The position numbers and the translations under genes are program-made. From contig CAYFLK010000003.1 in the NCBI GenBank assembly GCA_964344035.1, forward strand, positions 59,225-123,224: a stretch of DNA of 64,000 nucleotides. Direction: 5' to 3'. This document shows, in pieces, positions 54,986 to 63,985 of this stretch. Below the pieces are notes generated by a model. The model saw nothing but the letters and a program-made list of their open reading frames with translations. It was not told where the DNA came from and made no database searches. The DNA comes from UBA1014 sp964344035. Its GTDB lineage: Bacteria; SAR324; NAC60-12. How positions within the stretch are numbered: position 1 is the stretch's first letter; every line of letters begins with the position of its first letter.

Positions 54986-56005
54986 CTATTTCTGAAAAGG
55001 CCTCTTGGCGATTCCCCGCAGCAGCCGTCCCAGCAGGTCAGCACCGGTTATGATGCGCCGTTCTCCATTCCAGCAGAGGATCAGGTCGTTGTCTATCACA
55101 TCGTCTTCCGCGTGTTCCGGATGCACCCGCAGATGATGGATCACCATTCCCAGGGGGGTGGCGGGATCAGACACCACAATCGGACGGTGACAGTAAGAAT
55201 AAGGCCGGAACGGTTCAACCCCGAACAGTGCGTCGCGCAAAAAAAGATCCGCGTTCAGCACCAGCCGTGGTGAGTGGGATTGATCGACAAAAATCACCCA
55301 TTTTCTCCCGGACTGCTGCACGTGGAGCAGAAAAGGATCATCCGGGGAGCGTTCGAATTCCGGAAAGCGTGGTAGATCGTAGGGGGTTTCCAGTTCAATG
55401 ATGCTGTCGGGATCGACGATTTCCCCTTCCTCGCCGACACTCAGATCGTCCAGCGAAAGGAAGTTCAATGCGCCTGTTCCCTCCAGCGGGCTGATGTCAG
55501 ATTCTCTGGAAGACATGTGCTTTTTCAGCATCACCCGGAAGTCGTCTTCCTTGAAGTAGGTCACCCCTTCTTTCCCCAGCCACCAGTCCAGCAGCATCGC
55601 TGACGGTTTGGTAACCGGGTAAAGCAGCACCCTGTAGAAACGGATCACCGGTACAAGCACGATTGCCATGCGCAGCGCGTTGCGGGAAAAATAAGCCTGC
55701 GGTAAAATCTCCCCGAAGAGAGTGATGCAGAAAGTCGAGAAAAAGAACGCCCATATGCCTGTCAGAATCGAATCGGTGAGCAGCGTCAGCAGGACGTTGA
55801 TGCCGACGTTTCCCCACAACAGGGTGGTAAGCAGCAGATTCGCGTCACGCCGAAGCTTGAGCACCTTGAGAGCGTTTCGGTTGCCGGAATCGACGGCGAC
55901 TTCCAGCTCCAACCGGCTGAGACCGAAAAGGCCCAGGGTCAAACCTGAAAATAGAGCGGATTGTGACAAACAGAAAATTATCCCTAACCAGAAAAAGAAA
56001 TCCAT
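54986..56005 (-). CDS. DUF21 (CNNM-type) membrane protein with a CBS-like cytoplasmic part
   Basis: The N-terminal half is a CNNM-type membrane domain: FSGLTLGLFGLSRLELEVAV, TTLLWGNVGINVLLTLLTDS and ITLFGEILPQAYFSRNALRM. The GEILPQ and SGLTLGL motifs are diagnostic. The C-terminal half (about 170 residues) is cytoplasmic and ends in a segment with PATPLGMVIHHLRVH and LILCWNGERRIITGADLLGR, like a CBS domain pair in degenerate form. Related proteins (CorC, CNNM) act in Mg2+ or Co2+ balance. Substrate is inferred. The CorC_HlyC tail domain is absent. Confidence 0.82.
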   Translation of the reverse strand: MDFFFWLGIIFCLSQSALFSGLTLGLFGLSRLELEVAVDSGNRNALKVLKLRRDANLLLTTLLWGNVGINVLLTLLTDSILTGIWAFFFSTFCITLFGEILPQAYFSRNALRMAIVLVPVIRFYRVLLYPVTKPSAMLLDWWLGKEGVTYFKEDDFRVMLKKHMSSRESDISPLEGTGALNFLSLDDLSVGEEGEIVDPDSIIELETPYDLPRFPEFERSPDDPFLLHVQQSGRKWVIFVDQSHSPRLVLNADLFLRDALFGVEPFRPYSYCHRPIVVSDPATPLGMVIHHLRVHPEHAEDDVIDNDLILCWNGERRIITGADLLGRLLRGIAKRPFQK

Positions 56006-56223
56006 GTTCAGTCGTTGGCTTTCTTCATCCAGCCGGGAAGCAGATTATGCGGTAACGGGTCGGGGTCGGCGTTCATGCAGTTAGAGAATACTCCTGTTTA
56101 AGGATGTGGATTTTCTGCTTAACTTAACTGTTTATTTTAAGTTCACAAGGTTTTTCATTTCTGAACACAACGCGTTTCAGGATTTCACAAATAAACGATC
56201 ATTCGTTTCGTCCCGGAGCACAT

Positions 56224-57063
56224 ATGAACCAGGAGTCCACACCCATGGCCACTGAGATTTCATCCGCGACCCTCACACATGGCACTGCGCCGATGCTGAT
56301 AAACGTCCCCCATCTTTCAACCGAAGTCCCGGAACAGATTGCCGCTGAATTTACCACAGCCGGGCGTCTGATGGCTGACACCGACTGGCGTCTTGACCGC
56401 CTTTACGATTTTACGGAGGAACTCGGCGTAAGTGTGCTGACTCCGCTGTACTCGAGATACCTGATCGACCTCAACCGCGACCCTCAAAACAAACCCCTTT
56501 ATCCCGGCGCGGACAACACCGGTTTGACGCCGCTTACAACTTTTTCCGGAAAACTTATTTATCGTCCTGGAAAAGAGCCGGATGAAAACGAGGTCCTGCG
56601 CAGGCTGAGGCTTTACTGGCAACCGTATCATGACCTGCTGAAAAAGGAACTGGCGCGCATCCACGATACCCACGGTTACGCGCTGCTGTTCGATTGCCAC
56701 TCGATTTGTTCGAATGTGCCACGCTTCTTTTCAGGAACGCTGCCTGATCTGAACCTCGGGACGGCGTCCGGCGCCAGTTGTGCTCCGGAATTGAAACGGC
56801 GCCTTGCAAGTGTGCTTGCGCAAGACAGGAAATTCAGCCTGGCGGTTGACGATCGTTTTAAAGGAGGATACATCACCCGGAATTATGGAAATCCTGAACT
56901 AAACGTGCATGCGTTTCAAATGGAATTGTCCTGGAAAACCTACATGGAAGAAGAAGCTCCATTCACCTTTCTTGAAGAAAAGGCGGCGCAAGTGCGTCTC
57001 GTGCTGAGGAACATGCTGGAAGCCGCGCTTTCGTGGAGGGGAAAAGAAAGACCCGAAGCGTAA
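56224..57063 (+). CDS. hutG: N-formylglutamate amidohydrolase family protein
   Basis: The 279-residue protein matches the zinc-dependent N-formylglutamate deformylase family: PMLINVPHLSTEVP, MADTDWRLDRLYDF (metal-binding Asp region), SRYLIDLNRDP, LLFDCHSI (metal His) and GYITRNYGNPE. The family closes one branch of histidine breakdown by releasing formate from N-formyl-L-glutamate. No other hut gene is in view, so the physiological substrate is inferred. ATG 56224 has GGAG at good spacing. The gene runs opposite to its neighbours. Confidence 0.87.
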   Translation: MNQESTPMATEISSATLTHGTAPMLINVPHLSTEVPEQIAAEFTTAGRLMADTDWRLDRLYDFTEELGVSVLTPLYSRYLIDLNRDPQNKPLYPGADNTGLTPLTTFSGKLIYRPGKEPDENEVLRRLRLYWQPYHDLLKKELARIHDTHGYALLFDCHSICSNVPRFFSGTLPDLNLGTASGASCAPELKRRLASVLAQDRKFSLAVDDRFKGGYITRNYGNPELNVHAFQMELSWKTYMEEEAPFTFLEEKAAQVRLVLRNMLEAALSWRGKERPEA

Positions 57064-57110
57064 TGCTTCGAGGTAAAGGCATGCAATTGTTTTGTAAAGA
57101 GAACCGTCGG

Positions 57111-57353
57111 TTATTGCGATTCCAGGGTTTCCGCTGGGGGCAGGGGTTTTTCCTCCATCGGGTTGGGATTGATGAAAACCAGCCTGTTTCCTGAAATGGA
57201 CTGGGTTGCCAGTTCAATCTCCTGTTCGGCAAGGTCGCGGATGATTTTCCTGCGCAGGCGGCTTTTCTGCTGGGAGGTGAAAAGTTCGATTTCGAGATAC
57301 CCGCGGGTGTTTTTCAACTCGGTCAGCTGTTTGAAACCCGGGGTGTTTTCCAG
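57111..57353 (-). pseudogene. C-terminal part of the FlgT-like gene beyond an in-frame TAA
   Basis: The codons that follow the TAA at 57354-57356 stay in the same frame and read LENTPGFKQLTELKNTRGYL, then EIELFTSQQKSRLRRKIIRD and ISGNRLVFINPNP, ending at 57111. The text joins naturally to NYNFADEDLILD before the stop, giving a plausible alpha/beta domain. The last half of this stretch has no start codon with a ribosome site; only a TTG at 57317 is available. It is best read as the end of the FlgT-like protein, separated by a single nonsense codon. Confidence 0.65.
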
Positions 57354-58352
57354 TTAATCGAGGATCAGGTCTTCATCGGCAAAGTTGTAGTTGCGGAACA
57401 CCATCAGGTAGGCGTGTCCCACATCCCCGGTTTCCTGGTAAAAGGCGCTGATGCGTTTGATGGCCTGACGCGCCGCTTCCGCCCCGGCGCGCTTGCCCGC
57501 CTTGCCGAGCATACGGTACCAGTCATAGGGTCCGGGTTTGCTGGCGGAGAGTTCCTTTCCTTCCGCCATCACGTCCGCAATCTGGCGCCCGCTGGAGGCG
57601 TCGTAAACCCCCAGCCGCACCGTCGATTTGACGGCATAGAAAACGCCCCCGCGCTTATCGCGCTTGCCGCCGATCATTTCCATCTGGACCAGGATTTCAG
57701 CCCGCTGATCGAGTGCCAGGGCGATCAGGCTGTCCACCGGGCGGTCCACGATGGCTTCCTGTTCAACTGCCTGGTAAACCTGTTTCATCACCGATTCGTT
57801 GAACATGCGAAAACCCATCCGGGAGAACTCGTCGCGGATCACGCCCATGGCGGTGATCACCGCGCCATTGTTCCGGGGAACGGCGTGGGGGTCGCGGCTG
57901 TGGTAGATGATCATCAGCCGCTTGTTACCCATTTTCCTGTGCAGAATGCGAAGCGCCGTCAAGGTGTCCTTTATTTTACCCTCGGCAACTTCAGCAGAGA
58001 TTGTTATTTCGTAAACCGTGCCGTCAGCAGTGGTTCCTTCCCGGACTATTTCATAACTGCTGACATAACCCTCGCTTGCGCTGAAAATTTCATCCTTGAT
58101 CACTTCATAATTCCGGGTGAGGGAATTGGAATCGATGAAAACCCCTACCCCTTGTTCAACCGCCTGCCGAAGCGCGTTTTGCAATGCCTGGTTGCGTGCG
58201 CTTCCGACGTTGCTGCTGTAGATGGTTGCCGAGCCGGTAATTTCCAGCGTTTTGGCGAAGCATCCCGGTGCAGGCAAAACCAGAAGCACGACAATGCCCA
58301 GGCCCGGGGAGGATTTCAGTGTTTTCAGGAGCAATTCAAGCAGCAGGCTCAT
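57354..58352 (-). CDS. FlgT/LPP20-like envelope protein, cut short by an in-frame TAA
   Basis: The signal region SPGLGIVVLLVLPAPGCFA is followed by a domain typical of FlgT/LPP20-type proteins: ITGSATIYSSNVGSARNQAL, RQAVEQGVGVFIDSNSLTRN, FSASEGYVSSYEIVREGTTA and TVYEITISAEVAEGKIKDTL. The second domain (RLMIIYHSRDPHA, DEFSRMGFRMFNES and ALDQRAEILVQMEMIGG) has the CsgG-like pattern found in FlgT. Vibrio FlgT helps form the H ring around the flagellar basal body. The gene begins 12 bases after the lipoprotein upstream. It ends at TAA 57354-57356, but the same frame continues to 57111, for a full product of about 413 residues. Confidence 0.72.
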   Translation of the reverse strand: MSLLLELLLKTLKSSPGLGIVVLLVLPAPGCFAKTLEITGSATIYSSNVGSARNQALQNALRQAVEQGVGVFIDSNSLTRNYEVIKDEIFSASEGYVSSYEIVREGTTADGTVYEITISAEVAEGKIKDTLTALRILHRKMGNKRLMIIYHSRDPHAVPRNNGAVITAMGVIRDEFSRMGFRMFNESVMKQVYQAVEQEAIVDRPVDSLIALALDQRAEILVQMEMIGGKRDKRGGVFYAVKSTVRLGVYDASSGRQIADVMAEGKELSASKPGPYDWYRMLGKAGKRAGAEAARQAIKRISAFYQETGDVGHAYLMVFRNYNFADEDLILD

Positions 58353-58364
58353 GTGGCAATCACT

Positions 58365-59870
58365 CTATTCAAGGTTCAAACCCGGGCTGGCAGGGGCCAG
58401 TTTTTCGGGCTGTATTTCACTGGAGAGCAAGGGAAGTTCCACCGGTTTTACGATGGGTTGAACGCTTTCCTCCGTTGCAGGTTTGATATTTTCCAGTTTG
58501 ATTTTCGGTTCCCTTTGTTTGCGCACCATTGCCTGATCTGGAGGGTTGCTTGTCGCGGCGGAGACTATCGTTTCTCCGCCGATGCTGTCCACTGGATTGT
58601 ATGTCCCCATCAGCAATTGAACATCTGTCCATTTCTGCGCATATTCATCATCAGGCTTCATCGCATTCGCCCGGGCATAGTGATAACCAGCCAATTCGAG
58701 TTCCCCGCGCATCCGGTGCACCTGGCCCAGGTTGTAATGTGCGGCGGCCAGATTTTGCTGCTCATGAATCTTGTTTCGTTGGCGCGTCTCGATGGCAATT
58801 GCAGCATGATACCGCATGTATTCCTCCCGTGACAGCAGACGCGCCAGCACCGGTTCCATGTTTTCAGCGGTGAATGTGCGGTTGTGCAGTTTCAGCAGCT
58901 GTTTGAGGATGTTGTCCGGGATGCCGTTTTTTTTCAGACGGACATAAGCATCATCGGTGAAGACATAAAGTTCCTTTTCACTTTTGAGCCAGGGTGAAAA
59001 CACTACATAACTCCAGGCTTTGACCGCCCGTTCCAGTTCCCGGTTCACCGCGTAGCGATTGCCACGGAGAATGCCGGGATGTCCGAAATCAACCATCTCA
59101 GCGGTCCAGTTCAGCGGTGCGACGCCGGTTTTCAGCGGCAGCACCTGGGTGTAGGAAACCGGGCTGATCCTGGCTACCACCCGCCGCATCAGCAGCTGCC
59201 CCAGCCGCGTCATTTCCTCATCCGCGTCAGGAATCAGGCTCAGACGGGCCCAACCTCCGTAACTCTGCTGGAACCCCACTCTTTCCACCGTTTCCAGGAG
59301 GCGCTCACCTGAGGCCGCGGAACTAAAGGTGAAGCGGATTTCCAAGTCCAGGGTACGGTGAATCCACTGTTTTTCTGATTCTGTTTCAGCAAACTCAAAG
59401 GCCTGTTTGCTTCCCCGTTTCCCGGAGCTTTGCTGCTGCACCAGCTGGTGTTTTACCAGGGTCAAATCGCTTTCCGCACGGATTTCTTCAACATCTCGTA
59501 TGGAGTAAATAAGTACCTCGGCATCTATCACCGCGCTTTCGGAATCACTGCTTTCAGGATATTCATCCAGGTATTCAAAATGAGACTGGCGGTTGATCTC
59601 CTGGACCAGGATTTCCCGGAAAAAGCCTCCCTGTTCTCCCTGAAACCGGTCAATGTGGAAACGGCTGACATTCGCCAGTGCATCCTTTGCCGGAGGAACC
59701 TGGCGGTAGACCTGCATCGGCGTGCATCCGGAGAACATCCAGAAAACCAGGGCGGCGCCAAGCAGGATTTTATACGCAGCGAACCAACCAGGATGCAGCA
59801 TGCGGCGAGGAACAAACGAGGGAAAAGTCGCGGAAACGTGTTTTCCCGCTTTATTTACGACCCTCTCCAT
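58365..59870 (-). CDS. Lipoprotein D, fourth member of the tandem-lipoprotein family
   Basis: From ATG 59870 the protein has a basic start and the signal YKILLGAALVFWMFSGC with lipobox FSGC. The mature N-terminus TPMQVYRQVPPAKDALANVS and VSRFHIDRF echo the N-terminal motif and first strand of lipoproteins A to C at 42-46 kb. The middle carries RRVVARISPVSYTQVLPL, the counterpart of their ISPH motif. A TPR-like pair follows, AAAHYNLGQVHRMRGELELA and GYHYARANAMKPDDEYAQKW. A Pro-rich tail of about 80 residues is extra. The frame extends upstream to 60224 inside the pilin gene, but that part is out-of-frame shadow. Spacing to both neighbours (31 and 12 bases) indicates an operon. Confidence 0.68.
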   Translation of the reverse strand: MERVVNKAGKHVSATFPSFVPRRMLHPGWFAAYKILLGAALVFWMFSGCTPMQVYRQVPPAKDALANVSRFHIDRFQGEQGGFFREILVQEINRQSHFEYLDEYPESSDSESAVIDAEVLIYSIRDVEEIRAESDLTLVKHQLVQQQSSGKRGSKQAFEFAETESEKQWIHRTLDLEIRFTFSSAASGERLLETVERVGFQQSYGGWARLSLIPDADEEMTRLGQLLMRRVVARISPVSYTQVLPLKTGVAPLNWTAEMVDFGHPGILRGNRYAVNRELERAVKAWSYVVFSPWLKSEKELYVFTDDAYVRLKKNGIPDNILKQLLKLHNRTFTAENMEPVLARLLSREEYMRYHAAIAIETRQRNKIHEQQNLAAAHYNLGQVHRMRGELELAGYHYARANAMKPDDEYAQKWTDVQLLMGTYNPVDSIGGETIVSAATSNPPDQAMVRKQREPKIKLENIKPATEESVQPIVKPVELPLLSSEIQPEKLAPASPGLNLE

Positions 59871-59901
59871 GACTTTTACTTGCTCCCTGGTTCCGGTGGA
59901 A

Positions 59902-60306
59902 TCAGTCGGTGGTAATGTCGTTGATCGTATTTTGCAGGTTTTTTTCCTGGTCAATGGTCCAGGTGTCGAGGATGGCATCGTCATCAAGATTGCCTTGCGC
60001 GGTGGCGGTAAAAGAAGTCTCGTCCCCAGTGAGCGTATAACTGTAAACCGCGTTTTCGCCGCTTTCCAGTTCCACATCCAACTGTTCGAAAGTGTTTGCA
60101 TATTGCCTGCTGGTTGCGTATTGGATCTGCTGTGCTGTGTAGATGGCGCTGAGGTTGGTTTTAGCTTCAATCTGCTTCGCGCGAAGCAGGTAATTCTGCA
60201 GGCTGGGGTATGCCAGGGTTGCAAGAATGCCGATGATGACCACGACGATCATCACTTCCAGTAAACTAAAACCCCGGGGTCCGGGGGTTTTCATTTCCGT
60301 TGCCAT
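59902..60306 (-). CDS. Type IV pilin-like major-subunit type protein
   Basis: A short leader ends PGPRG/FSLLEVMIVVVIIGILA, a perfect class III prepilin site with Glu at mature position 5 and the long hydrophobic helix. The domain after it contains LSAIYTAQQIQYATSRQYAN and DTWTIDQEKNLQNTINDITT, like PilA/PilE or GspG-type cores. Length (134 residues) fits a pilin. A lipoprotein of the tandem family and the FlgT-like gene follow in the same operon. No assembly ATPase or secretin is nearby, so it cannot be told whether it builds a true pilus or a pseudopilus. Confidence 0.85.
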   Translation of the reverse strand: MATEMKTPGPRGFSLLEVMIVVVIIGILATLAYPSLQNYLLRAKQIEAKTNLSAIYTAQQIQYATSRQYANTFEQLDVELESGENAVYSYTLTGDETSFTATAQGNLDDDAILDTWTIDQEKNLQNTINDITTD

Positions 60307-60407
60307 GCAAAAAGTGTGGCCTGAGTGGAGTAGAAAAATGAATCAGTTCGTCAAGCCTCCTTGATTTGGTTTACTCGCTGAAAAAGAATCTTCACTTAGA
60401 AGTCTTT

Positions 60408-61871
60408 TCAAAGCAGGGCGCTGATGGAGCGGCCGGCCAGTTCCAGCACTGTTTCAGGGAACAGGCCAAGGTAGATGACAGCCATGGCGGTGCCGGTCAA
60501 ACCGGCGATGGCAAATCCCGGTACCCGGTTAGATTGCTCGGAAACCCCTTCCGGCACAGCACCCTCGCGCATGTACATGAATACCACCACCCGGAGATAA
60601 TAATAAACTGAAAGCGCGCTGTTCAAAACCCCGATGATGGTCAGCCACACCCATCCTTCTTCGAGGGCCGCGGAAAAAATCTGCAGCTTCGCGATGAAAC
60701 CTCCGGTCAGCGGCAGTCCGACTAATGAAAACATGAACAGCGACATCAGAAATGCGGGCAGCGGATAGCGCTTCCCATACCCCGCCAAATCATCGTAGGT
60801 TCGGGGGACCCTCCCTAGGTCACGGATGGTGAGGACCCCGAATGCTCCCATCCCCATCAGTGCATAAGTAAATGAGTAGAAGAAGATACCGCTGAGCGCC
60901 GCTGATGATCCGGTGACGACCGCGATCATCACATAACCGGCGTGCGCGATCGAGGAAAAAGCCAGCATCCGTTTCACGCTGCTTTGACGCAGGGCCATCA
61001 GGTTCCCGATCGTCATGGTAAGTGCCGCTAGTACCCACAATATCGTATTCCAGGTTTCCACATGTATAGGGATGCCGGTCAGCAGCACCCGCAGAAACAC
61101 CGCGAATCCAGCAGCCTTTGCTGCTCCCGAGAGGAACCCGGTGACCGGAGTAGGTGCGCCTGTATAAACGTCCGGGGTCCACATGTGGAAGGGCACAATG
61201 GCGATCTTGAAACCCATGGCAATCACCACCAGCCCCACTCCGATTACTGCCAGCGGGCTGCCTGCCGCTTCTTCGACTTGCAGCGCTTCTATAATTTGCG
61301 GAAGATACGTGCTTCCGGTCGCGCCGTACAGCAGTGAAATGCCGTACAGCAGAAACCCGGTGGAAAATGCTCCCAGCAGCAGGTACTTCAACGCGGCCTC
61401 ATTGGACTGTGAAACCCGGCGCTTCATCCCCACGAGGATGTAGCTTGAAATCGACATGATCTCGAGACCGATGAAGATCACCAGCAGTTCCAGGCTGGAG
61501 GTCATCAGCATCATCCCGGCAAGCGCGCACAGCAGCAGCACGTAGTATTCTCCGTAATTCATCTCCTGTTCCGCGATATAGTGCAGGGAAACCATCACCG
61601 TCACCAGCGTCACGCTGAGGTAGATCATTTCAAAAAGGATGGAAAAACGGTCGCTCACCACTGTCTGGTAAAACCCGCTCGCGTTTCCCCCGTAAAGCTG
61701 GAACTCCATCAGCATGGCCAGCGTCAATCCTGCGAGGGCGGTCACCGCCAGCGTCACCTGCCGGTTTTTCTCTGGTGCAAAAAGGTCCGTCAGCAGCACC
61801 GTCACGGCAGTTGCCAACACTGTCAACTCGGGGATCAGGGGGATGAGGTCATTCAGGCTGACAAATTCCAT
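60408..61871 (-). CDS. nuoN: NADH-quinone oxidoreductase subunit N
   Basis: NuoN is one of the antiporter-like proton-pumping subunits of complex I. The 487-residue protein has about 14 membrane helices, with the Mrp-type landmarks LLVIFIGLEIMSISSYILVG (Glu in TM), AALKYLLLGAFSTGFLLYGI (Lys), FKIAIVPFHMWTPDVYTGAP (Lys and His) and KRMLAFSSIAHAGYVMIAV. It normally ends the nuo operon. Here the upstream neighbour on the same strand is mmsA and no other nuo gene is in the window, so the subunit is separated from the rest of complex I or the operon is split. Confidence 0.92.
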   Translation of the reverse strand: MEFVSLNDLIPLIPELTVLATAVTVLLTDLFAPEKNRQVTLAVTALAGLTLAMLMEFQLYGGNASGFYQTVVSDRFSILFEMIYLSVTLVTVMVSLHYIAEQEMNYGEYYVLLLCALAGMMLMTSSLELLVIFIGLEIMSISSYILVGMKRRVSQSNEAALKYLLLGAFSTGFLLYGISLLYGATGSTYLPQIIEALQVEEAAGSPLAVIGVGLVVIAMGFKIAIVPFHMWTPDVYTGAPTPVTGFLSGAAKAAGFAVFLRVLLTGIPIHVETWNTILWVLAALTMTIGNLMALRQSSVKRMLAFSSIAHAGYVMIAVVTGSSAALSGIFFYSFTYALMGMGAFGVLTIRDLGRVPRTYDDLAGYGKRYPLPAFLMSLFMFSLVGLPLTGGFIAKLQIFSAALEEGWVWLTIIGVLNSALSVYYYLRVVVFMYMREGAVPEGVSEQSNRVPGFAIAGLTGTAMAVIYLGLFPETVLELAGRSISALL

Positions 61872-61979
61872 TTGTTTTTCTGGAAGGAAGAAATTTTATT
61901 CATCAATCGTGCTTGCTGTTTATTACTGTCGGGACACGAAGCACCGCACCCCGAGAATCTAAGTGGCAGGCAGTCCAGG

Positions 61980-63479
61980 CTAGGAAAGGGTTGGAAAGTT
62001 GTAGACCGCACCGGACTTGATGCCTGTCGGCCAGCGGGAAGTGACGGCCTTGGTGCGGGTATAGAAGTGAACCGTTTCCGGACCATAGATATGGTGGTCA
62101 CCGAAAAGCGACTGCTTCCATCCGCCAAAACTATGGAAGCCGACGGGGACCGGAATCGGTACGTTCACGCCGACCATGCCGACTTCTATTTTGCTGACAA
62201 AATCCCTCGCCGCGTCACCATCACGGGTGAAAATCGCGGTGCCGTTGCCATATGGGTTGGCATGGATCAAATCGAGCGCTTCTTCATAATTTCTGACCCT
62301 CACCGTTGACAGCACCGGACCAAACACTTCCTGTTTGTAAACTTCCATTTCAGGTTTGACCTGGTCCAGCAGAGTACCACCCAGGAAAAACCCGTTTTCG
62401 TAACCGCGAACTTTGAGATTGCGCCCGTCCACCAGCAGTTCCGCTCCCTGGTCTACGCCGCTTTGGATCAGTGATTTGATACGTTCCAGACTTTCGCGAG
62501 TGATGATCGCGCCCATCGCCGCCTTTGCGTCGTTCGGCGGACCCACGTGCAGGTCCTTGACCAGCGGGATCATCCGTTCCTTCAACTCGTCCGCAACTTC
62601 ATCACCGACAGGTACGGCCACCGCGATGGCCATGCAGCGTTCGCCGGCGGACCCATATGCCGAACCCATCAGAGCGTCCGTAACCTGGTCCATGTCTGCA
62701 TCCGGCATCACCACCATGTGGTTTTTTGCTCCGCCGAGCGCCTGCACGCGTTTCCCGTTGACGCTGGCGCGGGTGTAGATGTATTTTGCAATCGGTGTGG
62801 ACCCGACGAAACTGACCGCGGAGATGTCCGGTTGATCGAGGATTGCATCAACTGCGTCTTTACCACCCTGCACTACATTGAACACTCCGTCGGGCAACTC
62901 CGCCTGTTTCAACAAGTCTGCAATCAGCAGGGACGAACTTGGGTCACGTTCCGATGGTTTGAGAATGAAACAGTTTCCGCACGCCAGCGCATTGGGAAAC
63001 ATCCACATCGGAACCATTGTCGGGAAGTTAAAAGGTGTGATTCCCGCAACCACGCCCAGCGGCTGCGGGAAAGAGTAGACGTCGATCCCTTCCGCAACCT
63101 GTTCGCTGAATGATCCTTTCAACAGCTGCGGAATGCCGCAGGCATATTCGACCACTTCAATGCCGCGCACCACTTCTCCGCGCGCGTCTTCATGGGTTTT
63201 TCCGTGTTCACGGCTGATCGTGTGGGCGATTTCCTCGGCATGTTCCTCGAGCAGACGTTTGAAGCGAAACATCACCTGCGCTCGCCTGGGAGGAGGGGTC
63301 CTTCCCCAATCTCGAAAGGCCTGCAGTGAGTTTTCCACTGCCTGGTCCACTTCCTGTGCGGTGGACATGCAGACTTGGGCGCTAACTTCGCCGGTGGTGG
63401 GGTTGTAAACGTCCCCGTAGCCTCCCCCGGTTTTCTGGAAAATATCGCCGCCGATGTAATTGCCGATGATCTGTGACAT
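61980..63479 (-). CDS. mmsA: Methylmalonate-semialdehyde dehydrogenase (CoA-acylating)
   Basis: This ALDH-family enzyme converts methylmalonate semialdehyde to propionyl-CoA in valine and inositol breakdown. The 499-residue protein has MSQIIGNYIGGDIF at the start, GVVAGITPFNFPTMVPMWMF, VSFVGSTPIAKYIY (NAD loop), and the catalytic Cys in GSAGERCMAIAVAVPVGD. The GVAAG.TPFNFP and SAGERCMA variants mark MmsA rather than general aldehyde dehydrogenase. ATG 63479 has GGAGG upstream; the frame extends to 63560 without family match. With mcm and meaB it fits catabolism through methylmalonyl-CoA. Confidence 0.92.
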   Translation of the reverse strand: MSQIIGNYIGGDIFQKTGGGYGDVYNPTTGEVSAQVCMSTAQEVDQAVENSLQAFRDWGRTPPPRRAQVMFRFKRLLEEHAEEIAHTISREHGKTHEDARGEVVRGIEVVEYACGIPQLLKGSFSEQVAEGIDVYSFPQPLGVVAGITPFNFPTMVPMWMFPNALACGNCFILKPSERDPSSSLLIADLLKQAELPDGVFNVVQGGKDAVDAILDQPDISAVSFVGSTPIAKYIYTRASVNGKRVQALGGAKNHMVVMPDADMDQVTDALMGSAYGSAGERCMAIAVAVPVGDEVADELKERMIPLVKDLHVGPPNDAKAAMGAIITRESLERIKSLIQSGVDQGAELLVDGRNLKVRGYENGFFLGGTLLDQVKPEMEVYKQEVFGPVLSTVRVRNYEEALDLIHANPYGNGTAIFTRDGDAARDFVSKIEVGMVGVNVPIPVPVGFHSFGGWKQSLFGDHHIYGPETVHFYTRTKAVTSRWPTGIKSGAVYNFPTLS

Positions 63480-63601
63480 TCTGCCTCCAACTGGGTATGA
63501 TGTGTTCCGGAATGATCTTTGAATGATTCCTATAAAAAATCTCACAGCACACTTCCGCAATCAAGTTTTTTGCGGGAGTAAAGGTCTTCACCTTACATTA
63601 G

Positions 63602-63985
63602 CCTGAAAGGCGAATCCGGGACTTTCTCCACTCACTGAACATGCTTGCGGAGAAATGCACTTCGGAAAAGCTGTTTGCCCCGGGCCCGGTTGTGCTTTCC
63701 GCGGGTGGTTCGGATTTCTTTGACCTCGTTCTCAAGGAGTTGAAAGGCCCAAGAGGTGGCCTAGATACGATTCTAGTGATCCGCAGCGGCTGCTACCTGA
63801 CTCACGATTCACTCAACTACCGTGAGGCGTTTGAACGTGTCCGGGGACGCACACCGGAAGCCGGCGTAATCAGTCCGGGGCTGCAGCCGGCACTTCAGGT
63901 CTGGGGCGTCGTGCAATCACTTCCGGAACCGGGCCTAGCAATAGTAAAGGCTCTGTTCTCCTTAAGTGTTGATTTCCCCTCCTAA
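63602..63985 (+). pseudogene. Remnant of an amino acid deaminase-like gene (DSD1/D-serine dehydratase-like)
   Basis: The frame is open from 63602 after a TAG and reads a C-terminal part of the alanine-racemase-like PLP deaminase family. It shows VVLSAGGSDFFDLVLKELK, LVIRSGCYLTHDSLNYREAF and LQPALQVWGVVQSLPEPGLA, which match the family's conserved C-terminal metal and dimer region. About 230 N-terminal residues, including the PLP lysine, are absent; that position is taken by the start of mmsA on the other strand. The end (IVKALFSLSVDFPS) is short compared with the family and may also be lost. It is therefore most likely a decaying remnant, and any product would lack the active site. Confidence 0.68.

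Noticed and set aside
57414..58832. Long open frame of 472 codons on the plus strand
   Set aside because: It lies opposite the FlgT-like gene and lipoprotein D, is rich in His, Arg and Phe without family features, and has no ribosome site.
59871..60224. Upstream extension of lipoprotein D into the pilin gene
   Set aside because: The 118 extra residues are the pilin gene read in another frame, lack a signal, and would bury the lipobox.
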